Positions 24,976 to 32,357 of a stretch of DNA of 64,000 bases are shown piece by piece. The stretch is from CAXBMB01 sp963976695 (GTDB lineage: Bacteria > Pseudomonadota > Alphaproteobacteria > Kiloniellales > DSM-21159). The notes under the pieces were generated by a model. It was not told the origin of the DNA. It was given only the letters and a program-made list of their open reading frames with translations, and made no database searches. Position 1 is the stretch's first letter. Every line of letters starts with the position of its first letter. The DNA lies in assembly GCA_963976695.1 (NCBI GenBank), contig CAXBMB010000011.1:1-64000 (forward strand). Direction: 5' to 3'. A program made the translations under genes and the position numbers.

Positions 24976-25290
24976 ATGCCAATTCAAGGTCCAGGTAGGC
25001 CTGTCTATACGATTGGTCCTGTGGGAACACCTTTAACATTGGACGATCTGCCTGCCCCCAATACCAAGCGTTGGGTAATCCGTCGCAAGGCAGAGGTGGT
25101 CGCCGGGGTGCGCAGCGGGTTGATTTCCTTGGAAGAGGCTTGCGCCCGATACAAACTTTCCGTCGAAGAATTCCTGTCCTGGCAGGCGCTGATCGAAAAC
25201 CATGGGGTTCCGGGCCTTCGCACCACCCGGCTGCAGGAATATCGCGAGTCCCAAAACCTTGATCCGCGCCCCCTTTCGGTCGGCGACTAA
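24976..25290 (+). CDS. sciP: CtrA inhibitor SciP (DUF1153 family)
   Basis: SciP is a small helix-turn-helix protein that in Caulobacter binds CtrA at promoters and blocks its transcription activity. The 104-residue product contains the highly conserved core TKRWVIRRKAEVVAGVRSGL, then LISLEEACARYKLSVEEFLS and WQALIENHG. It stands alone between the hook operon and fliF. A CtrA-like box precedes it, which would close a feedback loop with ctrA at 40528. Confidence 0.9.
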   Translation: MPIQGPGRPVYTIGPVGTPLTLDDLPAPNTKRWVIRRKAEVVAGVRSGLISLEEACARYKLSVEEFLSWQALIENHGVPGLRTTRLQEYRESQNLDPRPLSVGD

Positions 25291-25481
25291 GCCCGACGCC
25301 GTTGTCCGTCTTCTATTTTAAGGCGAAACTGTCGCGCGCGGCGCGGGCCAGGGGCCCGGCCGGATCGACCCCTGCGACAATCGACGCCGGCGTCTTGCCG
25401 GGACACCCCGATATCTATTTGAAATCTTTACAATTTACGCGCAGTTCGCCGGTCTTCTTCCGTCCCGCCGGCCGACTGCCG

Positions 25482-25515
25482 GGAAAATTTTGCCCACCAC
25501 CCGGCAAAATCTTCC
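25482..25515. promoter_or_regulatory. Pair of FlbD-like (ftr) elements before fliF
   Basis: The minus strand at 25482-25494 reads GGCAAAATTTTCC and the plus strand at 25503-25515 reads GGCAAAATCTTCC; both match GGCAA-N4-TKCC. Their centres are 21 bases apart, two helical turns, on opposite strands. Because they abut the CtrA-like box, a repressing role like that of FlbD at the Caulobacter fliF promoter is plausible. Confidence 0.6.
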
Positions 25516-25520
25516 CCTTG

Positions 25521-25535
25521 TTAACCGCGCCTTTA
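25521..25535 (+). promoter_or_regulatory. CtrA-like box (TTAA-N7-TTTA) before fliF
   Basis: TTAACCGCGCCTTTA fits TTAA-N7-TTAA with one mismatch. It lies 118 bases upstream of fliF, directly after the paired FlbD-like motifs. Confidence 0.45.
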
Positions 25536-25652
25536 CGCTAACGGCTCTATTTTGGCGTTCGTGATATCGCACGGGCTTGGCTTGCTCGGTCCCGAACCGA
25601 CGCCCGCCAGCCGAAATTCAGCGATTTACTGACAGCAGTTGGGACGGTCAGC

Positions 25653-27437
25653 GTGAACACCCTATTTGATACTTTCCGCAGTCTTGGACCGAGCCGCCTG
25701 GCGGTGATGGGCGGCGTGGCGACAGCCATCCTCGCCTTTTTCGTCTACTTCGCCAGCCGCGTTTCTCAGCCGGAGATGCAGCTGCTCTACGCCGATTTGG
25801 CGAGCGGCGACAGCGCGCAAATCATGGCGCAACTCGATACCCAAGGCGTGCCTTATGAGCTTTCGCCCGAGGGATCGCGCATTATGGTTCCCGCCGACAA
25901 GGTGGCGCAGCTCAGGATCACTATGGCCGAGCAAGGGGTGCCGAGCGGCGGCTCGCTGGGGTATGAAATCTTCGATAAGGAAGAAGGCCTCGGCAACAGT
26001 TCCTTTCGACAAAACATCAACCACCTGCGCGCGTTGGAAGGCGAACTGGCGCGCTCAATCCGCACCTTGCAGGGGGTAAAACAGGCGCGCGTCCATCTTG
26101 TTTTACCGCAGCGCGAGCTCTTCACCCGGGAACGCAACGAACCAACCGCCTCGATTATTCTTACGCTGCGGGGCAACCGCACGCCGACCAAAAGTCAAAT
26201 CGCCGCAATCCAGCAGTTGGTCGCCGCGGCGGTGCCGGACATGAAAACCGACCGGGTGGCGATCGTCGACGACAAGGGCAATCTGTTGGCGCGCACCCGG
26301 GGCGCCGACGATGAAATGGAAATCACCAACAAAGCCGACGAGGCCCGACTGCAGTTGGAAAATCGTCTAGCCACCGAGGTTGAGCAGTTGTTGGAACGTT
26401 CCGTCGGCATGGGCAATGTCCGCGTCGAGCTCTCGGCGGAGTTGGATTTTGATCGCATAACCGAAAACTCCGAAACCTATGACCCGGACGGCCAGGTGGT
26501 GCGCTCCACCCAATCGGTTGAAGAGAGCAATCTCGACAGCGCCGGCGGCGGCGATCCGGTCACCGTGGGCGGCAATCTACCCGATGCCAACCTGGGCGCG
26601 CTGGGCGGCGGCGGTCCAAGCAACCAGTCCTCACGCACAGAAGAAACGGTTAACTACGAAATTTCACGCGTGCAGCGCACCTATGTGCGCGAAAGCGGCT
26701 TGGTGCGACGGCTGTCCGTCGCCGTGCTGGTCAACGGCAGTTGGGTCGAAAATGAAAACGGCGACCTGGTCTACCAGCCGCGTAGCGACGAAGAGATGCA
26801 AAAATTGGCGTCTCTGGCCCGCTCGGCCATTGGCTATGACGAGGAACGCGGCGACAGCTTTGAAATGGTCAATTTAAAATTCTCGGAAGTCGCCAGCAAT
26901 TTCGGCACCGCCGCCAGCACCACGCTATTCGGCATCGATCAACAGGAACTGCTGCGCGTCGCCGAACTGCTGGTGCTGGGCATTGTCGCGGTGTTGATCC
27001 TGCTGTTGGTGGTCAAGCCGCTGGTTACCCGACTGCTGGAATCCAAGCCGGCGCTGACCAATCCCGACGGCTTGCTCGAGAACACCAAGGGCAAGCCGCT
27101 CTTGGCTTCCGCCGTCACGGGTTTAACCGGCGTGGTCGGCGGTGGCGTGACCGGCGGCATGGTGCCCAACAATGGCCTGGCGGGGATCCCCCAGGCTCCC
27201 GGCCTGTTGGCCGGCGGGGGCGGCACGGGAACCGCCATTGCTTCCCAGCCCGGGCTTGCCGGCGTGCTGCCCAGCAATGAGCTGGATGCCGCCAGTGAAC
27301 TTGACCAGAAGATTGACGTATCCAAGGTTGAGGGGCGCGTTCGCGCGTCGTCGCTGCGCAAGCTGGCCGAGATGGTCGAGCAACACCCCGAAGAGACGGT
27401 GGCGATCGTTCGCAGCTGGCTCTACCAAGATAAATGA
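25653..27437 (+). CDS. fliF: Flagellar MS-ring protein FliF
   Basis: FliF forms the membrane ring on which the motor is built. The 594-residue protein has an N-terminal membrane segment (about residues 18-36) and the ring-building motifs (PSGGSLGYEIFDKEEGLGNS, QNINHLRALEGELARSIRTL and ARVHLVLPQRELFTRERNEP). A second membrane segment lies near 430-455 (LLVLGIVAVLILLLVVKPLV). A glycine-rich linker precedes the C-terminal FliG-binding tail (VRASSLRKLAEMVEQHPEET). The start is GTG. It leads the largest flagellar operon in the window. Confidence 0.96.
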   Translation: MNTLFDTFRSLGPSRLAVMGGVATAILAFFVYFASRVSQPEMQLLYADLASGDSAQIMAQLDTQGVPYELSPEGSRIMVPADKVAQLRITMAEQGVPSGGSLGYEIFDKEEGLGNSSFRQNINHLRALEGELARSIRTLQGVKQARVHLVLPQRELFTRERNEPTASIILTLRGNRTPTKSQIAAIQQLVAAAVPDMKTDRVAIVDDKGNLLARTRGADDEMEITNKADEARLQLENRLATEVEQLLERSVGMGNVRVELSAELDFDRITENSETYDPDGQVVRSTQSVEESNLDSAGGGDPVTVGGNLPDANLGALGGGGPSNQSSRTEETVNYEISRVQRTYVRESGLVRRLSVAVLVNGSWVENENGDLVYQPRSDEEMQKLASLARSAIGYDEERGDSFEMVNLKFSEVASNFGTAASTTLFGIDQQELLRVAELLVLGIVAVLILLLVVKPLVTRLLESKPALTNPDGLLENTKGKPLLASAVTGLTGVVGGGVTGGMVPNNGLAGIPQAPGLLAGGGGTGTAIASQPGLAGVLPSNELDAASELDQKIDVSKVEGRVRASSLRKLAEMVEQHPEETVAIVRSWLYQDK

Positions 27438-27472
27438 ACCGCTGAGCCCTCCAGACAAGAGATCTAGATCCG

Positions 27473-28489
27473 ATGAACGTTCGTGAAGATTTTCGTGGCC
27501 TAAACGGACCAGAAAAAGCCGCGCTGCTGGTGATGTCAGTTGGCGAGGAAAACGCCGCACGGCTATTTTCCTTGATGGATGACGAGGAGATCAAGGAGGT
27601 CTCCCAGATGATGGCCAGCTTGGGATCGGTCGGATCTCAGATCATCGAAAAGCTGGTGGTCGAATTCGTCGAGAAGATCGCTTCGTCAAGCTCGGTTGTC
27701 GGCAACTATGACAGTACCGAACGGCTGCTCAAAAAGGTCATGGAGCGTGATCGGGTCGATGCCATTATGGAGGAGATTCGAGGCCCCGCCGGTCGGACCA
27801 TGTGGGACAAGCTGGGCAACGTGAACGAGCAGGTTCTGGCCAATTACCTGAAGAACGAATATCCGCAGACTGTCGCCGTGGTGCTGTCAAAGGTAAAGGC
27901 CGAGCACGCGGCTCGGGTTCTCGCCTTGCTGCCGGAACCCTTTGCCCTGGAAGTGGTGATGCGGATGCTCCGCATGGAATCGGTCCAGAAAGAAGTGCTC
28001 GACGACATCGAACGCACCTTGCGCAACGAGTTCATGTCCAACCTGGCGCGCACCAGCCGGCGCGACAGCCATGAAATGATGGCCGACATCTTCAACTGCC
28101 TGGACCGCTCGGTCGAGAGCCGCTTCCTGACCTCCCTGGAAGAACGGAACAAGGATGCCGCCGAGCGAATCCGAGCCCTGATGTTCACCTTCGAGGATCT
28201 CACCTCGCTGGACGCCACCGGCACGCAAACCCTGCTGCGCGAAATCGAAAAGGACAAGCTCGCCATCGGCCTGAAAGGCGCGTCGGAGACCCTGCGGGAG
28301 CTGTTCTTCTCCAACATGTCCGAGCGCGCCGGCAAGATCCTAAAGGAAGACATGCAAGCCATGGGCCCCGTGCGACTGCGCGACGTGGACGAAGCCCAGT
28401 TCCATATCGTGCAAAAGGCCAAGGAGTTGGCCGACCGCGGCGAAATCATCATCGCCGACAGCAAGGGGGAAGATGAACTGGTCTACTAG
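27473..28489 (+). CDS. fliG: Flagellar motor switch protein FliG
   Basis: FliG is the switch-complex protein that meets the stator and generates torque. The 338-residue product has the N-terminal FliF-binding domain (GPEKAALLVMSVGEENAARL), the middle domain (NYLKNEYPQTVAVVLSKVKA) and the C-terminal torque domain with the RALMFTFEDLTSLDA segment. It lies 35 bases after fliF and 18 before fliH. Confidence 0.97.
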   Translation: MNVREDFRGLNGPEKAALLVMSVGEENAARLFSLMDDEEIKEVSQMMASLGSVGSQIIEKLVVEFVEKIASSSSVVGNYDSTERLLKKVMERDRVDAIMEEIRGPAGRTMWDKLGNVNEQVLANYLKNEYPQTVAVVLSKVKAEHAARVLALLPEPFALEVVMRMLRMESVQKEVLDDIERTLRNEFMSNLARTSRRDSHEMMADIFNCLDRSVESRFLTSLEERNKDAAERIRALMFTFEDLTSLDATGTQTLLREIEKDKLAIGLKGASETLRELFFSNMSERAGKILKEDMQAMGPVRLRDVDEAQFHIVQKAKELADRGEIIIADSKGEDELVY

Positions 28490-28507
28490 GCCGGTTCGGA
28501 CAACAGC

Positions 28508-29485
28508 ATGATTGCACGCAAATTCCTGTTCGATACGGACTTCGAAACTCCCGACAGTGCTGGCGGGAAAAAACCGGCGGAGAGTCTGCCGCCGGAACCT
28601 GAATTCCTGGAGGAAGAAGAAGCGCCACCGCCCGCCCCGGTCTTCACGGAAGAAGATCTGGCGCTGGCCCGTCAGGAGGCTTTTCAGCAGGGTCTGCTTC
28701 AGGGCCAGCAGGAAGGCCTCACCCAAGCCGCGGCCTCGCAGCAAAACGCGCAGAACGAGGCCCTGACCCGGATCGCCGAGTTGATGCACGAACTGCAGCA
28801 GAACGCAAAGCATCAGAAGCTGAAAGCGGAAGAAGTCGCCGTCGCAACCGCGTTGGCGGTGATCGGCAAGATGCTGCCGACCTACAGCCGCAAGCATGGG
28901 TTTGGCGAGGTGGAATCGCTCATTCGGACCTGCCTGCAAAACCTGCAGGAAGAACCGCGGATCGTCATCCGCGTGGCCGATAGTCTGCTTGATTCACTGC
29001 AGGAAAAAATCACGGCGATAACCGCCAACATCGGCTTTGACGGCAAGGTGGTGCTGCTGGCCGACGATGAGTTGGCCCCCAGCGACATCCGTATCGAATG
29101 GGCCGATGGGGGCGCCGAGCGGGATTCACGGCGTCTCTGGCAGGAAATCAACGCCATCATGAGCCACGTGCATTCCGCCGCCGATCTGCCGCCGGAAACG
29201 ACGCCACCGCCAGCCGAGCCCGCCGTGGGCCAGGTTTCGGAAACACCGCGGGCCGCGACCGGCCTGGACAGCAATCCCGAAAAGCCCCCCGAAGCCGTCG
29301 AAACGTCCTCTGCGGCCGTCGACGCTTTCGAGCATCTACCCGAGTTTTCGAGCCGGCCGGGCAACGCCCAGCCTGCTCCGGAAACGCCCCCCTCCCCTCA
29401 ACCGGCAAGCTTTGAAGAGGCTCTGTCGACAGCAAGCGATCCAGCCCGGACCGCGCCCGCTGGCCTCCCGCAGAAAGAGAGCTAA
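28508..29485 (+). CDS. fliH: FliH-type flagellar export regulator
   Basis: FliH binds and controls the export ATPase FliI. The protein (325 residues) has an acidic proline-rich N-terminus and a glutamine-rich helix with GxxxG-like repeats (QQGLLQGQQEGLTQAAASQQ). The conserved FliH domain follows (about 105-230: EEVAVATALAVIGKMLPTYS, then VADSLLDSLQEKITAITANI). A long disordered P/E/S-rich tail (about 230-325) is unusual. It lies between fliG and fliN. Confidence 0.85.
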   Translation: MIARKFLFDTDFETPDSAGGKKPAESLPPEPEFLEEEEAPPPAPVFTEEDLALARQEAFQQGLLQGQQEGLTQAAASQQNAQNEALTRIAELMHELQQNAKHQKLKAEEVAVATALAVIGKMLPTYSRKHGFGEVESLIRTCLQNLQEEPRIVIRVADSLLDSLQEKITAITANIGFDGKVVLLADDELAPSDIRIEWADGGAERDSRRLWQEINAIMSHVHSAADLPPETTPPPAEPAVGQVSETPRAATGLDSNPEKPPEAVETSSAAVDAFEHLPEFSSRPGNAQPAPETPPSPQPASFEEALSTASDPARTAPAGLPQKES

Positions 29486-29488
29486 GTT

Positions 29489-29833
29489 ATGGCCGAAGAA
29501 GCAAACCTCGATCTCACCGAACTGGAAGATACCCCCAACACCCACGCTGCGGACGACGCGGCGAATGAGTTGGAGGCGCCAACCACCGCCAAGGACCTGG
29601 AGGCGGTCTACGACATTCCGGTTCAGGTTTCCGCCGTTCTCGGCAAGGCCACCATGCAGGTCAGCCAGCTTCTGAAGCTGGGGCGCGGCGCGGTGGTGGA
29701 ACTGGACCGCAAGGTCGGTGAAGCAATTGATATCTACGTCAACAACCGCTTGGTCGCCCGCGGCGAGGTGGTGGTGGTGGAAAACCGCCTCGGCGTCACC
29801 ATGACTGAAATTATCAAGTCGGATCGCTCTTGA
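29489..29833 (+). CDS. fliN: Flagellar motor switch protein FliN
   Basis: FliN builds the lower C ring with FliM. The 114-residue protein has an acidic N-terminal stretch and the SpoA/FliN domain (VYDIPVQVSAVLGKATMQVS, then ELDRKVGEAIDIYVNNRLVA and GEVVVVENRLGVTMTEIIKS). The gap to fliH is 3 bases. FliM is not in the window. Confidence 0.96.
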   Translation: MAEEANLDLTELEDTPNTHAADDAANELEAPTTAKDLEAVYDIPVQVSAVLGKATMQVSQLLKLGRGAVVELDRKVGEAIDIYVNNRLVARGEVVVVENRLGVTMTEIIKSDRS

Positions 29834-29888
29834 TCCGTTTGTCGACCGGCCGCCCCCGGCCACGTCGACAGCCAACAAGGAACACCTG

Positions 29889-30734
29889 ATGGCGAATGTT
29901 GATCACGCCGTTGATGACAAGCAAGCCGCCAACAACAGGGTCGTCCTGAAGAAGGCGAAACTGAAACTGGACTACGCCACTCTGCTGGGCACGCTCGGCG
30001 GCTTCGGCTTGATCGCGACCGCCATGATCATGGGGGGGTCGGCGGACTCCTTTATCGACCTGCCGGCGCTGCTGATCGTCTTTGGTGGTTCCTTCCTGGT
30101 TACTTGCATTTCCTTTTCGCTGCGAGAGGTCACGCGCGCCCAACGGGTGATGCTGCACGCCATTGCCTATCAACCCCAGAATCCCTCAGCCGCCGCTCTT
30201 CAGATTCTCACCTTGGCCGACACCGCGCGGCAAAAGGGGGCACTGTCTCTGCAGAACGACTTGCCATCGCTCAAATACGACCCCTTTCTGCAGAAATCCA
30301 TCGGCCTCATCGTCGACGGCCTGCCCGGGGACGAGGTCGAACGAATTCTGGAGCGGGAAGTCGACGCCACCATGCGGCGCCATGTCCGCGCGGCCGGCGT
30401 GCTGCGCAGAGCCGGTGAAGTCGCGCCGGCCATGGGGTTGATCGGCACGCTGGTTGGCCTGGTGCAGATGCTGGGCAACCTGGAAGATCCGGCCTCCATC
30501 GGCCCGGCAATGGCGGTGGCGCTGCTGACCACCTTTTACGGTGCGATCCTGGCCAACATGGTTTTCCTGCCCGTGGCCAACAAGCTGGAGCGCAACTCAC
30601 ATGAAGAAAGCCAGGTCAAGCAAATCTACGCCATTGGCGCGGCATCAATCGGCCGCCAGGAAAACCCGCGGCGCCTTGAAATTCTTCTGAACTCGATTCT
30701 CCCACCGGAACATCGGGTCCAGTACTTCAGTTAA
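29889..30734 (+). CDS. motA: MotA/PomA-type flagellar stator protein
   Basis: The 281-residue membrane protein has the MotA/TolQ/ExbB layout: two N-terminal membrane segments (about 35-58 and 62-82), a cytoplasmic loop (about 90-190) and two C-terminal segments. The family signature GEVAPAMGLIGTLVGLVQML is followed by GPAMAVALLTTFYGAILANM. MotA conducts ions together with MotB, which is not found next to it or elsewhere in the window. It lies within the fliF operon between fliN and flbD. Ion specificity cannot be judged from this protein alone. Confidence 0.9.
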   Translation: MANVDHAVDDKQAANNRVVLKKAKLKLDYATLLGTLGGFGLIATAMIMGGSADSFIDLPALLIVFGGSFLVTCISFSLREVTRAQRVMLHAIAYQPQNPSAAALQILTLADTARQKGALSLQNDLPSLKYDPFLQKSIGLIVDGLPGDEVERILEREVDATMRRHVRAAGVLRRAGEVAPAMGLIGTLVGLVQMLGNLEDPASIGPAMAVALLTTFYGAILANMVFLPVANKLERNSHEESQVKQIYAIGAASIGRQENPRRLEILLNSILPPEHRVQYFS

Positions 30735-30770
30735 CCAGAAGAAACTGTGTTTAGACGGAGCACTTAGACT

Positions 30771-32276
30771 ATGCGCTTACTGATTGTAGGGTCACTTGAC
30801 GGGCACATCGCCACGGCTGGCAAGATCGCCTTGGACCGCGGCGCCAAGGTCGCCCATGTCGACGATCTCGAAACAGCCATGAACGCGCTCCGTTCTGGTC
30901 AAGGCGCCGACCTGCTGATGGTCGATGTCGCCCTGGACGTGGCTTGGCTGGTCAAAAGACTTGAAAGCGAGCGCTTTTCCTTGCCGGTTGTCGCCTGTGG
31001 CATCAAGGCGACGCCCGCGCAGGCCGCCACGGCGATTCGCGCCGGCGCCAAGGAATACATCCCCCTTCCCCCCGACCCCGAGCTGATCGCGGCGGTTCTG
31101 GCGGCGGTGACCGAGGAAACCACCTCCTTCATCTGCGCCGATCCAATGATGGAGCAGGTGATCAAGCTAGCCACCCAGGTGGCCGCGTCGGACGCCTCGG
31201 TGATGATCACCGGCGAATCGGGCACCGGCAAGGAGGTCATGGCGCGCTACATCCACGGAAAGTCCAAGCGCGCCGGCAACATCTTTGTGTCGGTGAACTG
31301 CGCCGCAATTCCGGAAAACCTGCTTGAAAGCGAGCTGTTCGGTCATGAAAAAGGCGCCTTCACCGGCGCCCTGGCGCGCCGCATCGGCAAGTTTGAAGAA
31401 GCCAACGGCGGCACCTTGCTGCTCGACGAAATCACCGAAATGCACCCGCGTTTGCAGGCCAAGCTGCTGCGCGCCATCCAGGAGCGTGAAATCGACCGCG
31501 TCGGCGGCACCGCCCCGATCAAGGTCGACATCCGGCTGTTGGCCACCTCCAACCGTGATATCGAACAGGCCATCCAAGATGGTCAGTTCAGAGAAGACCT
31601 GTACTTCCGTCTGAATGTGGTGAACCTGGAACTGCCCGCCCTGCGCGCGCGGCCGCAAGATATTCCAACGCTTGCCCTGCACTTTCTAAAGAAATACGCC
31701 CACAGCAACGGCGTGCCCCAGCCCAGCTTGAGCCAGGAAGCGTTGAAGATCATTCGCGCGCACCCCTGGCGCGGCAACGTGCGCGAGTTGGAAAACGCCA
31801 TGCACCGCGCGGTGCTGTTGGCGACCGACAATGTGGTGAGCGCCGACGCCGTGCTGCTCTATGGCAACCGACCGGCAAGTGCGCAGTCCGTCGCGCCCTT
31901 CCAGGCGGCGCAAAGCTATCAGCACTCCAGCGCCGCCGCCGCCCAGGCCTACACCCAGGCCCCAAGGGACGGCGGCTATGGCGGGCAGCCGGCGTCGGGA
32001 AATCATGGCCCGGCGGCGCACGCCCAGCCCGCCGACGACGCCCGCGCCCAGACGCCCGACAACGGCGGCGCAACCGCCAGCGCCATGGTCGGCAAAACCG
32101 TCGCCGAGGTGGAGCGGGAACTGATCATCGACACCTTACAGCACTGCCTGGGCAACCGCACCCACGCCGCGAACATTCTGGGAATCTCCATTCGCACGCT
32201 GCGTAACAAGCTGAAAATCTATTCCGAGACCGGCGTCGCCGTCCCCCTGTCTGGCAATGACATGGTCAGAGGCTGA
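30771..32276 (+). CDS. flbD: Sigma-54-dependent flagellar regulator FlbD
   Basis: FlbD activates sigma-54 promoters of late flagellar genes and, in Caulobacter, represses fliF. The 501-residue protein has a receiver-like N-terminus that lacks the acidic pair (G7-S8 instead of D/E-D) and the conserved C-terminal lysine (YIPLPPD), although D52 is kept. This fits FlbD, whose activity is set by FliX rather than by normal phosphorylation. The AAA+ domain has Walker A GESGTGKE, the sigma-54 contact GAFTGA and the RGNVRELENAMHRA segment. A low-complexity A/Q-rich linker (about 365-440) precedes the Fis-type DNA-binding domain (NRTHAANILGISIRTLRNKL). Confidence 0.93.
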   Translation: MRLLIVGSLDGHIATAGKIALDRGAKVAHVDDLETAMNALRSGQGADLLMVDVALDVAWLVKRLESERFSLPVVACGIKATPAQAATAIRAGAKEYIPLPPDPELIAAVLAAVTEETTSFICADPMMEQVIKLATQVAASDASVMITGESGTGKEVMARYIHGKSKRAGNIFVSVNCAAIPENLLESELFGHEKGAFTGALARRIGKFEEANGGTLLLDEITEMHPRLQAKLLRAIQEREIDRVGGTAPIKVDIRLLATSNRDIEQAIQDGQFREDLYFRLNVVNLELPALRARPQDIPTLALHFLKKYAHSNGVPQPSLSQEALKIIRAHPWRGNVRELENAMHRAVLLATDNVVSADAVLLYGNRPASAQSVAPFQAAQSYQHSSAAAAQAYTQAPRDGGYGGQPASGNHGPAAHAQPADDARAQTPDNGGATASAMVGKTVAEVERELIIDTLQHCLGNRTHAANILGISIRTLRNKLKIYSETGVAVPLSGNDMVRG

Positions 32277-32357
32277 AGTATCGCCGCCCCTGACGGGGCA
32301 AGCCACCAAACCCGGATCGATTCGGAAACCCAGCTCTTCTAGGATAACGGAAAGTAC

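Larger units (their letters stand above)
25291..25652. other. Control region before the fliF operon
   Basis: This 362-base gap holds two FlbD-like motifs (25482-25494 and 25503-25515) and, directly after them, a CtrA-like box (25521-25535). No sigma-54 promoter was seen here. No gene was seen. Confidence 0.6.
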
